The translations under genes were made by a program, and so were the position numbers. Source: DASVSE01 sp036399715 (lineage in GTDB: Bacteria > Bacteroidota > Rhodothermia > Rhodothermales > Rubricoccaceae). Taken from it: a DNA stretch of 23,623 nucleotides. The notes under the pieces were generated by a model. It saw nothing but the letters and a program-made list of their open reading frames with translations. It did not search any database and had not been told where the DNA came from. How positions within the stretch are numbered: the stretch's first letter is position 1; every line of letters starts with the position of its first letter. This document shows, piece by piece, positions 1-6,959 of this stretch. The stretch spans positions 1 through 23,623 of the forward strand of contig DASWMO010000112.1 in the NCBI GenBank assembly GCA_036399715.1, in the 5' to 3' direction.

Positions 1-721
1 GGCGGACGTGCCGCGCCGCGCGGACCGGCGAGCGGTCGGGGGCCGGCTGTGCAATCGCGGGGCGCTCGGTGACGGGGGCAACTGGCGTCGCGAACGAGGC
101 CGCGCGGGCGAGAACGGCCGCGATGGCAGCCTCGGGCGGTCCGGCAGCAGCCGGTCGGCCGTCGAGGAGCGCGCGCGTCTGGACGAGGAGCGCCGTCTCT
201 GATGCCGACGGGGCGTTCATCTCGGCTCCGAGCGGCAGGCCATACGCTACAGCCAGCGGCGCGAGCGCAGGCACGGCGACGGCCGCGTCGGGCTCGGGGG
301 CGAGGCGCGTCGCCTCGGCGGCGCGGGCGGCGATGGCCGCGACCACCGCCGTGGGCGGCGCAAGCGTGCGCGCGCCCAACGTGCTCTCGACAGCGGCGCG
401 GCTCTGCGAGAGGAGCGCCGCCTCGGCCGGGTGAGCGCTGCTCGCGGGCAGGCCGTACAACGCGCGGACAGCAGCGAGCGGGGTGAGGGCCGCGTCGGAC
501 GCCTCGGCGGCACGCGTCAGCACGGCCGCGAGGACGTTCGGGGGCGGCTGGCGATCCACGCCGGCGACGGCCGCCTCGATGGCCGTGCGGGTCTGCGCGA
601 GAAGAGCGGCCTCGGTCCGAGCGGCCGCGCCGGCCGGGGCGGACGCCGCGCCGGCAGCGTCGCTGCCGGGCACCTCCACGCCATAGGCGAGGCGGAGCGG
701 AAAGAGGGCGTCGTCAGACAT
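1..721 (-). CDS. Unrecognised Ala-rich protein of three internal repeats, downstream of an ECF sigma factor (partial, C-terminus off the window)
   Basis: I do not recognise this protein. Reading the minus strand from ATG at 721 gives 240 codons without a stop, so the gene continues past the left edge. The visible part is about one third alanine and has no membrane segment, signal peptide or zinc motif. It contains three diverged copies of one unit, at about residues 8-75, 81-138 and 154-209. Each copy has an L-Y-G-L/V-type start (AYGVEVP, LYGLPAS, AYGLPLG), then ALLxQ(T/S)R (39-45, 102-108, 177-183), then PP followed by a helix such as VLAAVLTRAAEA (63-74). The gene starts 114 bp after the sigma-factor stop on the same strand and in the same frame, so co-transcription is likely. 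That position would suit a sigma partner or regulator, but nothing in the sequence proves it. No convincing ribosome-binding site precedes the ATG. Confidence 0.7.
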   Translation of the reverse strand, partial: MSDDALFPLRLAYGVEVPGSDAAGAASAPAGAAARTEAALLAQTRTAIEAAVAGVDRQPPPNVLAAVLTRAAEASDAALTPLAAVRALYGLPASSAHPAEAALLSQSRAAVESTLGARTLAPPTAVVAAIAARAAEATRLAPEPDAAVAVPALAPLAVAYGLPLGAEMNAPSASETALLVQTRALLDGRPAAAGPPEAAIAAVLARAASFATPVAPVTERPAIAQPAPDRSPVRAARHVR

Positions 722-835
722 GGGAGGGTCGGGGAGAGACGAGGCGAACGGACCGTTCGGCTGTTCTGGTGTGTGGTCTGCGGGGCAGGCGTGTCGTCTG
801 GGCGGGACAATGGCACGCCGGCGCGGTCCAGACGG

Positions 836-1507
836 CTACCCGATGCGCTCGCTCGCGCGCCGCGGGGCACCGGGGATGTCGGCGGTCGTCTCGTCGAAGT
901 ACTCGGGTTCGAGCGTCTTGCGGAGGTTGATGAGCGCGTAGCGCATCCGGCCGAGGGCGGTGTTGATCGAGACGCCGGTGAGCTCGGCAATTTCGCGGAA
1001 CGTGAGCTCACTCTGGTGGCGCATCAGCACCACCTCGCGCTGCTCGGGTGGGAGCGTGTCGATGGCCGACTCGACGTCCGCCCAGAGCGTGTCGCGGCCG
1101 AGCAGCGCCTGCGCGTCCGGCGCGTCGTCCGGGAGGCGGTCCCAGAACGACGCCCCTTCGTCCTCATTGCTGGAGCGGTCCACGTCGGACCACTTCTTCC
1201 GGCTGCGGAGCCAGTCGAGGGCGGCGTTGCGGGCGATCCGCATCGTCCACGCGAGCCAGCGGCCCTGCTGCTCCTGGTACGTCCCGCGGCGGTCGTGCAT
1301 CGCCTGGATGGCCCGGAACATGGTCTCCTGGAACAGATCGTTCGCAACCTCGCGGTCCCGGACCATGCCGACGAGGTAGCCGTAGAGCCGCTCCTGGTGG
1401 CGTGCGAGCAGTTGCGAGAACGCGCGCTGGTCGCCGTCGTCGAGGTACGACGAGACGAGTTCGGCGTCGGTCTTGGGAGTCTTCCCCGCGGTCTGGAGGT
1501 CGGGCAT
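836..1507 (-). CDS. RNA polymerase ECF-type sigma factor (sigma-70 family)
   Basis: A 223-residue sigma factor that would direct RNA polymerase to a specific promoter set. Region 2 spans about residues 24-103 and includes the core-binding/-10 helix with DLFQETMFRA (57-66) and the following WLAWTMRIARNAALDWLR stretch. Region 4 spans about 145-197, starting with LPPEQREVVLMRH (152-164) and a helix-turn-helix containing FREIAELTGVS (170-180). The linker (104-144) is acidic and longer than usual, and about 25 residues follow region 4, so the protein is somewhat longer than the common 170-200 residue ECF size. It lies 42 bp downstream of the methyltransferase gene and upstream of the three-repeat protein, probably one transcription unit. 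No classical anti-sigma factor with a membrane helix or zinc-binding HxxxCxxC motif is visible. The ATG start fits the beginning of region 2; the target regulon cannot be read from the sequence. Confidence 0.92.
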   Translation of the reverse strand: MPDLQTAGKTPKTDAELVSSYLDDGDQRAFSQLLARHQERLYGYLVGMVRDREVANDLFQETMFRAIQAMHDRRGTYQEQQGRWLAWTMRIARNAALDWLRSRKKWSDVDRSSNEDEGASFWDRLPDDAPDAQALLGRDTLWADVESAIDTLPPEQREVVLMRHQSELTFREIAELTGVSINTALGRMRYALINLRKTLEPEYFDETTADIPGAPRRASERIG

Positions 1508-1549
1508 GGGAACGGGCGCGGCGGGGCGGGCGGGGTCGGAGCGGGACGG

Positions 1550-2413
1550 CTAGCTCTGGGCGGCCGGAAGGGCGGTAGGACGCGCGAGACCGGGCGAGGC
1601 TCCGGTTTGAGGCGCATTCGGCGCGGTCGGCGCCGAGGCAGCCGGCGTCGGGACGAGCACGCCCCACTTGCCGAGCCACACGCTCGCCGCGCTCCCGGCC
1701 GCGAGGCGCCGGTACGCCGCACGAACGGGCCGGCCGGGCTCGACGTCGTCCAGCACGACGACCGCGCCCGGAGCGAGAAACGGCCGGACGGCCGCGACGT
1801 AGTCCAGCGCCGCGTCGCGCTCGTGGTGGCCGTCGACGAAAACGAGATCGAACGGGCCGTCGGAGGCGCACACGGGCCCGAGCGTCTCGGCGAACGGACC
1901 GACGACGACGCGGACGCGTGCCTCGCCGTGCCCGAGGCCGGCGAGGTGCGCCCGGGCGAGATCCGCGAGCGCGGGCGCGCCTTCGAGCGTCACCAAGCGG
2001 GCCGCGGGTCCGCCCTCGGCCTCGTTTCGCGCGAGCGCAAGCGCGATGTGGGCCGCCGAGACGCCGAGGTTCGTCCCCAGCTCCAACACGCGCGCCGGCC
2101 GCAGTCCGCGCACGAGGCCCGTCATCACGCGCCCCCACATCGGCCCGCTCGACGCGCGGCGGTACACGTCCGCGACGCGGCGCACGGGCGCATTGCCGCC
2201 GGCAGAGCCGGCGCCGTAGTCGACGACCTCGACCGTGGCACCCGACGCCGCGAGGCGCGCGCGGAGCGCGTCGACTGCCCGCTCGTCGGCCGCCTCGCCC
2301 GGCGTGAGTCGCAGCGACACCGCCCGCGCGACGGCCGACCGGACGGGCTCGGGCAACGGCGGCTGCGCGGCGATGAGCGCGCGCAGGGCGAGACGGAGCG
2401 GAACGGCGGTCAA
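1550..2413 (-). CDS. Class I SAM-dependent methyltransferase (O-methyltransferase-like, Methyltransf_24 type)
   Basis: A 287-residue Rossmann-fold methyltransferase that would move a methyl group from S-adenosylmethionine to an unknown acceptor. The SAM-binding motif I is VLELGTNLGVSAAHIA (109-124). Motif II acidic residue is in LVTLEGAP (140-147). FVDGHHERDAALDY (192-205) and VVLDDVEPG (219-227) are the D-G-H and D-D-V motifs typical of caffeoyl-CoA-O-methyltransferase-like and Methyltransf_24 proteins. The last 35 residues are an Ala/Pro/Thr-rich tail. The start is probably TTG at 2413: upstream, in frame, a TAG is met within 10 codons and no ATG or GTG lies between. A promoter-like TAGATTCC sits 22 nt upstream. 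It is the first gene before the ECF sigma factor on the same strand. The substrate is unknown; family assignment is firm, role is not. Confidence 0.85.
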   Translation of the reverse strand: MTAVPLRLALRALIAAQPPLPEPVRSAVARAVSLRLTPGEAADERAVDALRARLAASGATVEVVDYGAGSAGGNAPVRRVADVYRRASSGPMWGRVMTGLVRGLRPARVLELGTNLGVSAAHIALALARNEAEGGPAARLVTLEGAPALADLARAHLAGLGHGEARVRVVVGPFAETLGPVCASDGPFDLVFVDGHHERDAALDYVAAVRPFLAPGAVVVLDDVEPGRPVRAAYRRLAAGSAASVWLGKWGVLVPTPAASAPTAPNAPQTGASPGLARPTALPAAQS

Positions 2414-2435
2414 CGGCGCAGACGTCGGGGAGCGC

Positions 2436-2443
2436 GGAATCTA
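2436..2443 (-). promoter_or_regulatory. Candidate -7 promoter element for the methyltransferase/sigma unit
   Basis: On the minus strand this reads TAGATTCC, 22 nt before the TTG start. It resembles the Bacteroidota -7 element (TAnnTTTG) and matches the same spacing seen before pyk, pfkB and the TPR gene. It abuts a 12-bp perfect palindrome, CCCGGCGCCGGG, at 2444-2455. No clear -33 box was seen. Confidence 0.35.
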
Positions 2444-2481
2444 CCCGGCGCCGGGCGCCGCACGGCGCGGTCCGCCGCGTC

Positions 2482-2628
2482 GCTGCATCCGCACTCCCCA
2501 TAGCCAGACCCGCACTCGAGATAGCCAGACCCGCGCCTGGGATCGTCGCACCCGTGCTCCGCTTAGCCGCACCCGCACCCGGAAAGGCCACATCCGCACC
2601 CGGGAACGCCGCACCCGCACGCGCCGTC
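2482..2628. repeat. Seven imperfect 21-bp tandem repeats downstream of radA
   Basis: Seven consecutive 21-bp units begin at 2482, 2503, 2524, 2545, 2566, 2587 and 2608, with the shared plus-strand core gcc-(g/a)(c/g)a-ccc-gca-c. They fill most of the 224-bp gap between the radA stop and the methyltransferase start. Because 21 is a multiple of three, each frame gives heptads. In the frame of radA, past its TAG, the minus strand encodes heptads ending C-G-C-G (DGACGCG, VPGCGCG, LSGCGCG) before a TAA in the fourth unit; later units read YLECGSG and YGECGCS. No start codon opens that frame, so I call it non-coding or a decayed tail. The period is also two helical turns of DNA, so a protein-binding array is possible. 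Confidence 0.85.
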
Positions 2629-2637
2629 GCGGCACGG

Positions 2638-4038
2638 CTACTTCCCGACGCCGGCCTTGTCCATCGCCTCGCCCAAGCGACCGACGGGTACAACCTCCAG
2701 GCCCTTCGGGATCGTGAGCCCCTTCAAGCCCGCCCGCGGCACGAGCGCCGTCTCGAACCCGAGGTGCCGGATCTCGGCCAGCCGCGCCTCCATCCGCGAG
2801 ACCGCCCGGACCTCGCCGCCGAGGCCGACCTCCCCGACGACCGCCGTCCCCGAGTCGAGCGGCACGTCCCGGGCCGACGACGCGACGGCGAGCAAAACGC
2901 CGAGGTCCGCCGCGGGCTCCTCCAGCCGCACCCCACCCGCGACCGACACGAACACGTCGCTCTGGGACACGCGGACGCCCTCGCGCTTCTCCAGCACGGC
3001 CAGCAGGACCTGCATCCGCCGGCTGTCGAAGCCCGTCGCCGTCCGCTGCGGCGTGCCGTAGCTCGCCCCCGCCACGAGTGCCTGCACCTCGACGAGCAGC
3101 GGCCGCGTCCCTTCGAGCGTGCACACGACGGCCGAGCCGCTCGACCCGAACTGCCGCTCAGAGAGAAAGAGTGCGCTCGGGTTGGCCACCTCGACGAGAC
3201 CGGACTCGCGCATCTCGAACACGCCCATCTCGTTCGCCGCCCCAAAGCGGTTCTTGACCGCCCGCAGGATGCGGTATGCGTGGTGCCGGTCGCCCTCGAA
3301 ATGCACGACCGTGTCGACCATGTGCTCCAGCACGCGCGGGCCCGCAATCGAGCCCTGCTTGGTGACGTGCCCGACGAGGAATGTCGTCATGTCGGTCGTC
3401 TTGGTCACGTCGAGCAGGGCGGCCGTGGACTCGCGGACCTGCGCGACCGAGCCCGGCGCGCTCGACAGGTCGGGCCGGTAGACGGTCTGGATCGAGTCCA
3501 CGATCATCACGTCCGGCCGGATCTCGTGGCACGCGGCGAGGATCGCCTCGACGTTCGTCTCGGCAAAGAGGAACAGCGCGTCCGTGTCGACACCCATGCG
3601 CTGCGCGCGGAGCTTGACCTGCTGCGCGGACTCCTCTCCGGTGACGTAGAGGACCGTCGAGCCGGCGAAGCGCCGCGTGAGGTCCGTCATGAGCGTCGAC
3701 TTGCCGATGCCCGGGTCGCCGGCGACGAGCGTGAGGCTTCCCACCATGACGCCGCCGCCCATCACGCGGTCAAACTCGCCGAGGCCCGTCACCAGGCGGT
3801 GCCGCTCCGAAACCGTGACCTCGCTCAGGCGCTGCGGCCGCGACGCCCCGTAGGCCGGGCCCAGCCGCGCCGACGTGCCCGACGCGGCGCCCGAGCGCAT
3901 CACGGACGCCTTGTTCTCGACCGGCGCCGCCTCCTCGACGAGGGTGTTCCACGCGCCGCAGCCCGTGCACTGCCCCGCCCAGCGGATCGACTCGTGGCCG
4001 CAGTCCTGGCAGACGAAACGCGTTTTGGTCTTGGCCAT
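2638..4038 (-). CDS. radA: DNA repair protein RadA (branch-migration ATPase)
   Basis: RadA is a RecA-like ATPase that helps process recombination intermediates and extend heteroduplex DNA. The 466-residue product has all hallmarks in order: a C4 zinc finger (Cys10, 13, 24, 27; motif CQDCG...CTGCG), the Walker A motif GDPGIGKST (107-115), the Walker B strand VMIVDSIQTV (177-186), the RadA-specific KNRFG motif (262-266), and a C-terminal Lon-protease-like (S16) domain from about residue 300. The usual start MAKTKTRF at 4038 is chosen. A GTG and an ATG lie 33 and 27 bases upstream in frame but would only add residues not found in the family. It diverges from mlaE and is followed by the 21-bp repeat array. 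Length is normal for the family (about 450-460). Confidence 0.97.
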   Translation of the reverse strand: MAKTKTRFVCQDCGHESIRWAGQCTGCGAWNTLVEEAAPVENKASVMRSGAASGTSARLGPAYGASRPQRLSEVTVSERHRLVTGLGEFDRVMGGGVMVGSLTLVAGDPGIGKSTLMTDLTRRFAGSTVLYVTGEESAQQVKLRAQRMGVDTDALFLFAETNVEAILAACHEIRPDVMIVDSIQTVYRPDLSSAPGSVAQVRESTAALLDVTKTTDMTTFLVGHVTKQGSIAGPRVLEHMVDTVVHFEGDRHHAYRILRAVKNRFGAANEMGVFEMRESGLVEVANPSALFLSERQFGSSGSAVVCTLEGTRPLLVEVQALVAGASYGTPQRTATGFDSRRMQVLLAVLEKREGVRVSQSDVFVSVAGGVRLEEPAADLGVLLAVASSARDVPLDSGTAVVGEVGLGGEVRAVSRMEARLAEIRHLGFETALVPRAGLKGLTIPKGLEVVPVGRLGEAMDKAGVGK

Positions 4039-4124
4039 GGAGAGCGATGGAGAATGGCGAGACATGCCCACCGGGCGGGGCCCTCGGTGGAGAAACGGCC
4101 GGCACCGAACCCGGCCGCGGCGCG

Positions 4125-4144
4125 CCCGTAGTTTGGGCTACGGG
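4125..4144 (+). promoter_or_regulatory. Inverted repeat with embedded promoter-like element upstream of mlaE
   Basis: A perfect 7-bp inverted repeat, CCCGTAG (4125-4131) and CTACGGG (4138-4144), encloses the loop TTTGGG. The left arm and loop together read TAGTTTGG (4129-4136), a match to the TAnnTT(n)G promoter pattern, 47 nt before the mlaE ATG. It is the only structured element in the 145-bp divergent radA-mlaE gap. It could be an operator overlapping the mlaE promoter or a leader hairpin; the sequence does not separate the two. Confidence 0.4.
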
Positions 4145-4183
4145 GCAAGATCGCGCCCGCCGCTGCCATCCGCCTGTCACCGC

Positions 4184-5020
4184 ATGGAGATCGCCTCGTC
4201 CCGCTCCGGTCCACCCCGCTCCGACGGCGCGCTTGCGGGGGCCCGCGCGACGGGCGCAGCGCTCGCGGCACCGCTCATTCGAGCGCTCGAAGGCTTCGGC
4301 CGCTACGTCATCCTCATGGGGCGCGCGTTCAACCTCCCCCGCGACCTCGCGCCGCGCCTCTACGCGCGCAACCTCGCCGAGCAGATGGTCCGCGTCGGCA
4401 TCGAGTCGATCCCGATCGTCGCCCTCGCGACGGCCTTCGCGGGCGGCGTGACGACGGTCCAGGCGATCTACCAGCTCGAAAATCCGCTCCTGCCACTGTC
4501 CATCGTCGGGACGTTCGCCGAGCAGTCGATGCTCCTCGAACTCGGCACGCTCGTGACGGCGTTCGTGCTCTGCGGGCGCGTCGGGGCGCGCATCGCGGCC
4601 GAGCTGGGCACGATGCGCGTCAAGGAGCAGATCGACGCCCTCGAAGCGATGGGCCTCTCGTCGACGAGCTACCTCATCGTGCCGCGCGTCGTGGCGGGCG
4701 TGCTCATGTTCCCGATCCTCTACGTCGTCGCGACGACCGTCGGGATGGGCACGAGCGCGTTCGTGGCCGGCCTCTCGGGCGAGCTCTCGACGCAGACGTT
4801 CTGGACCGGCGCGCAGCTCTACTTCAAGCCGTACGACATCTTCTTCGGGCTCGTCAAGTCGGTCGCGTTCGGCTTCGTCATCACGTCCATCGCGTGCTAC
4901 TCGGGCTACTACACGAAAGGCGGCGCCGAGGGCGTCGGCGACTCGACGACCCGGGCGGCCGTCTACGGCTGCGTCTACGTCCTCCTGGCAGACTACATCT
5001 GCGCCGCCGTCCTCCTCTGA
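4184..5020 (+). CDS. mlaE: MlaE-family ABC transporter permease (phospholipid/lipid transport)
   Basis: Inner-membrane permease of the MCE-type lipid transport complex, which moves phospholipids between the inner and outer membranes. The 278-residue protein has the MlaE/YrbE fold: an amphipathic N-terminal part (about 30-60), then hydrophobic segments near 72-92, 105-131, 168-198, 222-240 and 259-278. The family signature GRVGARIAAELGTMRV (131-146) followed by EQIDALEAMG (148-157) is intact. So is the C-terminal CYSGYYTKGGAEGVG stretch (238-252) before DSTTRA. I chose ATG at 4184; an open frame extends further upstream but covers the divergent regulatory gap and encodes an Arg/Pro-rich run unlike the family. 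The ATPase gene follows after 7 bp and the MCE protein gene after that, so this is an mlaEFD operon. No mlaC or mlaB gene is in the window. Confidence 0.95.
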   Translation: MEIASSRSGPPRSDGALAGARATGAALAAPLIRALEGFGRYVILMGRAFNLPRDLAPRLYARNLAEQMVRVGIESIPIVALATAFAGGVTTVQAIYQLENPLLPLSIVGTFAEQSMLLELGTLVTAFVLCGRVGARIAAELGTMRVKEQIDALEAMGLSSTSYLIVPRVVAGVLMFPILYVVATTVGMGTSAFVAGLSGELSTQTFWTGAQLYFKPYDIFFGLVKSVAFGFVITSIACYSGYYTKGGAEGVGDSTTRAAVYGCVYVLLADYICAAVLL

Positions 5021-5027
5021 GGAACAC

Positions 5028-5825
5028 GTGCAGAGGCGGCATGGATGCCCCCGGCCTGCGTTCTCTCCACCTGACAAGTCCCCGTTGATCGAGATCCGCG
5101 ACCTGACCAAGCGCTTCGGCAGCCGGACCGTGCTGCACGACGTCACCCTCACGATCCCTGAGGGCGAGGTGACGTGCATCATCGGGCGGTCGGGCTCGGG
5201 CAAGAGCGTCCTCATGCGCCACCTCGTCGCCCTGCTGATGCCCGACGAGGGGCAGGTGATCGTCGACGGGGCGCCGCTCGCCGAGCTGACGTACCCCGAG
5301 TTGCGGCAGGTGCGCCGCAAGTTCGGCGTCCTCTTCCAGGGCGGGGCGCTGTTCGACTCGATGTCGGCCATCGAGAACGTCGAGTTTCCGCTGCGGACGT
5401 TCACCGAGCTGTCGCGGCGCGAGGTGCGCGCGCGCGCGCTCGAGTGCCTCGAACTCGTCGAGCTCCCGCAGGCGGGCAAGCAGAAGCCGGCCGAGCTCTC
5501 GGGCGGCCAGCAGAAGCGCGTCGCGCTCGCGCGGGCCATCGCCATCGAGCCCAAGTACATCCTCTACGACGAGCCCACGTCAGGCCTCGACCCCGAGACG
5601 TCCAACACCATCGACGACCTCATCGCGCGCCTCGGCCGCGACCTCGGCACGACGTCGGTCGTGGTCACGCACGACATGCACTCGGTCCTGTCGATTGCGG
5701 ACCACGTCGCGTTCGTCCACGACGGCACGATCCCGTGGATCGGGACCGTCCCTGAGCTCCACGCCGCCACCGACGCGACGCTCCTCGCCTTCGTCCGCGC
5801 CAACGAATACAAAATCGGGAAATAG
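5028..5825 (+). CDS. mlaF: MlaF-family ABC transporter ATP-binding protein
   Basis: Cytoplasmic ATPase that powers the MlaE permease. All nucleotide-binding motifs are present in the 265-residue reading: Walker A GRSGSGKS (53-60), Q-loop VLFQGG (Gln104), signature LSGGQQKR (157-164), Walker B ILYDEPTSGLDP (178-189) with Glu182, and the switch His in VVVTHDM (His215). The start is uncertain. GTG at 5028 follows a GAGGA sequence that overlaps the mlaE stop, giving one of the few plausible Shine-Dalgarno sites here, and adds about 19 unconserved residues. TTG at 5085 would begin LIEIRDLTKRF, which fits the usual family N-terminus better but has no ribosome-binding site. An ATG at 5041 is out of frame. 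The 7-bp gap after mlaE suggests translational coupling. Confidence 0.95.
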   Translation: MQRRHGCPRPAFSPPDKSPLIEIRDLTKRFGSRTVLHDVTLTIPEGEVTCIIGRSGSGKSVLMRHLVALLMPDEGQVIVDGAPLAELTYPELRQVRRKFGVLFQGGALFDSMSAIENVEFPLRTFTELSRREVRARALECLELVELPQAGKQKPAELSGGQQKRVALARAIAIEPKYILYDEPTSGLDPETSNTIDDLIARLGRDLGTTSVVVTHDMHSVLSIADHVAFVHDGTIPWIGTVPELHAATDATLLAFVRANEYKIGK

Positions 5826-5878
5826 GACGCGGGCCCCTGCCCACCCTCCGCCCGCTTTCAGTCGCCAGTCCTAACCCC

Positions 5879-6898
5879 ATGTCCAACGAGATCAAAGTCG
5901 CCCTGTCGGTCCTTTTCGCCATCGTGGCGATCTACGGTGGGATCCGCTTTCTCTCGGGCCAGCCGCTGTTCGGGGGCGGCTACGAGATCGTGGCCGAGTT
6001 CGAGGACGCGCAGGGCCTCGCGCCGGGCTCGGTCGTGCGGCTCAACGGCGTCCGCGTCGGCGACGTGTCGCGCGTCGGGCTCGGCGACAACGCGCGCAAG
6101 GTCTACGTCACGATGGCCATCGACCCCGACGTCCAGATCCCGCGCGGCTCGACGATCCAGACGTCGGGCCTCTCGGCAATCGGCGAGGTCAACATCGAGA
6201 TCACCCCGCCGCGGGGCGCGGATGCCGGCCGGCCGCTCGTCTCGGGCGACACGCTCATTGCGAGTCAGGTCCCGGACCTCTTCGACCTGCTCGCGGGGCA
6301 GTCCAACAGCCTCACGGCCCGCGCCGACACGGCCCTCATCGGCGCCGTGAACACGTTCACGAGCCTCGACCGGATTCTGACCAACTCGGGCGACGACGTC
6401 ACCGCCGTTCTCGCACAGCTCCGCTTCCTGACGACGGCCGCGACGACGGTCATCCAGTCGCAGCGCGAGACGCTCACGCGCACGCTCGGCTCGCTCGAAG
6501 GTGCCGCCGGCAACGTCAATGCGACGACGGAAGACGTCGGCAACGACGTCCGCGGCGTCTCGCGGGCCGTCGGCGACGACCTGCTGGCGACGAGCCGGAC
6601 CGTGCGGGGGGTCGCCGAGACGAACGCGGACTCGATCGCGATCGTCGTCAACGGGCTCAACCGCTCGCTGCGGCGGCTGGACCAGAACCTCGCGACGCTC
6701 AACAGCCTCACGGCGAACCTCGACTCGACGATCACGGGCGTCCGCGACGCGGACGGGACGCTGAGCCTGCTCCTGACGGACCCCTCGCTGTACCAGAACC
6801 TGAACTCGGCCGCGGCGAGCGTCCAGCAGATCCTGCAGGATTTCCAGAACGACCCCAACCGCTACCTCCGCGATTTCCACCCGGTCAAGGTGTTCTGA
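5879..6898 (+). CDS. mlaD: MlaD-family MCE domain protein (lipid-binding periplasmic component)
   Basis: Membrane-anchored substrate-binding subunit of the MlaEFD-type lipid transporter. Residues 5-25 form a single N-terminal membrane anchor (VALSVLFAIVAIYGGIRFLSG lies here). The MCE domain spans about 35-112, with GLAPGSVVRLNGVRVGDV (46-63) and the SGLSAIGEVNIEI strand (96-108) being typical. After it comes a long helical region (about 130-300) rich in Ala/Thr/Asn/Leu, where repeated T-L-x-S-L and N-x-T-x-x-V patterns suggest coiled coils. At 339 residues it is nearly twice the length of Escherichia coli MlaD (183), as is common in Bacteroidota relatives. It lies 53 bp after mlaF and ends the operon, facing dusB. 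I infer a needle-like extension formed by the helical part; the sequence alone does not show its oligomeric state. Confidence 0.92.
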   Translation: MSNEIKVALSVLFAIVAIYGGIRFLSGQPLFGGGYEIVAEFEDAQGLAPGSVVRLNGVRVGDVSRVGLGDNARKVYVTMAIDPDVQIPRGSTIQTSGLSAIGEVNIEITPPRGADAGRPLVSGDTLIASQVPDLFDLLAGQSNSLTARADTALIGAVNTFTSLDRILTNSGDDVTAVLAQLRFLTTAATTVIQSQRETLTRTLGSLEGAAGNVNATTEDVGNDVRGVSRAVGDDLLATSRTVRGVAETNADSIAIVVNGLNRSLRRLDQNLATLNSLTANLDSTITGVRDADGTLSLLLTDPSLYQNLNSAAASVQQILQDFQNDPNRYLRDFHPVKVF

Positions 6899-6959
6899 GC
6901 CGGGCGCTCGGGAACTGCCCGCCGAGGCGCCGCGCTACGCAGGCACCTCGGCGCCCGGC
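6899..6959. terminator. Nested hairpins between convergent mlaD and dusB
   Basis: A perfect 9-bp inverted repeat starts directly after the mlaD stop: GCCGGGCGC (6899-6907) with GCGCCCGGC (6951-6959). Nested inside, GCCGAGG (6921-6927) pairs with CCTCGGC (6946-6952) and GCC (6929-6931) with GGC (6942-6944). The single C/A mismatch on the plus strand becomes a U-G wobble in minus-strand RNA. The inner loop (6932-6941) contains the dusB stop codon. There is no T-run on either side, so intrinsic termination is only inferred. Confidence 0.5.

Noticed and set aside
431..2503. 690-codon plus-strand open frame opposite the sigma factor and methyltransferase
   Set aside because: Its product is Arg/Gly/Ala-rich with no domain, whereas the minus-strand frames give clear sigma and methyltransferase motifs. 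It is an antisense shadow caused by high GC.
2566..2640. Stop-codon readthrough of radA into the CGCG heptads
   Set aside because: A TAG separates them and a TAA follows after three units; there is no recoding signal that I can see, so I report it only as a possible decayed tail.
1164..2693. 509-codon minus-strand open frame over the sigma, methyltransferase and tandem-repeat region
   Set aside because: Overlaps two recognised genes on the same strand in another frame and reads as Arg-rich nonsense, so it is a shadow.
3770..5560. 596-codon minus-strand open frame spanning mlaE/mlaF and the radA start
   Set aside because: Antisense to two transporter genes and overlaps radA in another frame; part of it only resembles the mirror of ABC ATPase motifs.
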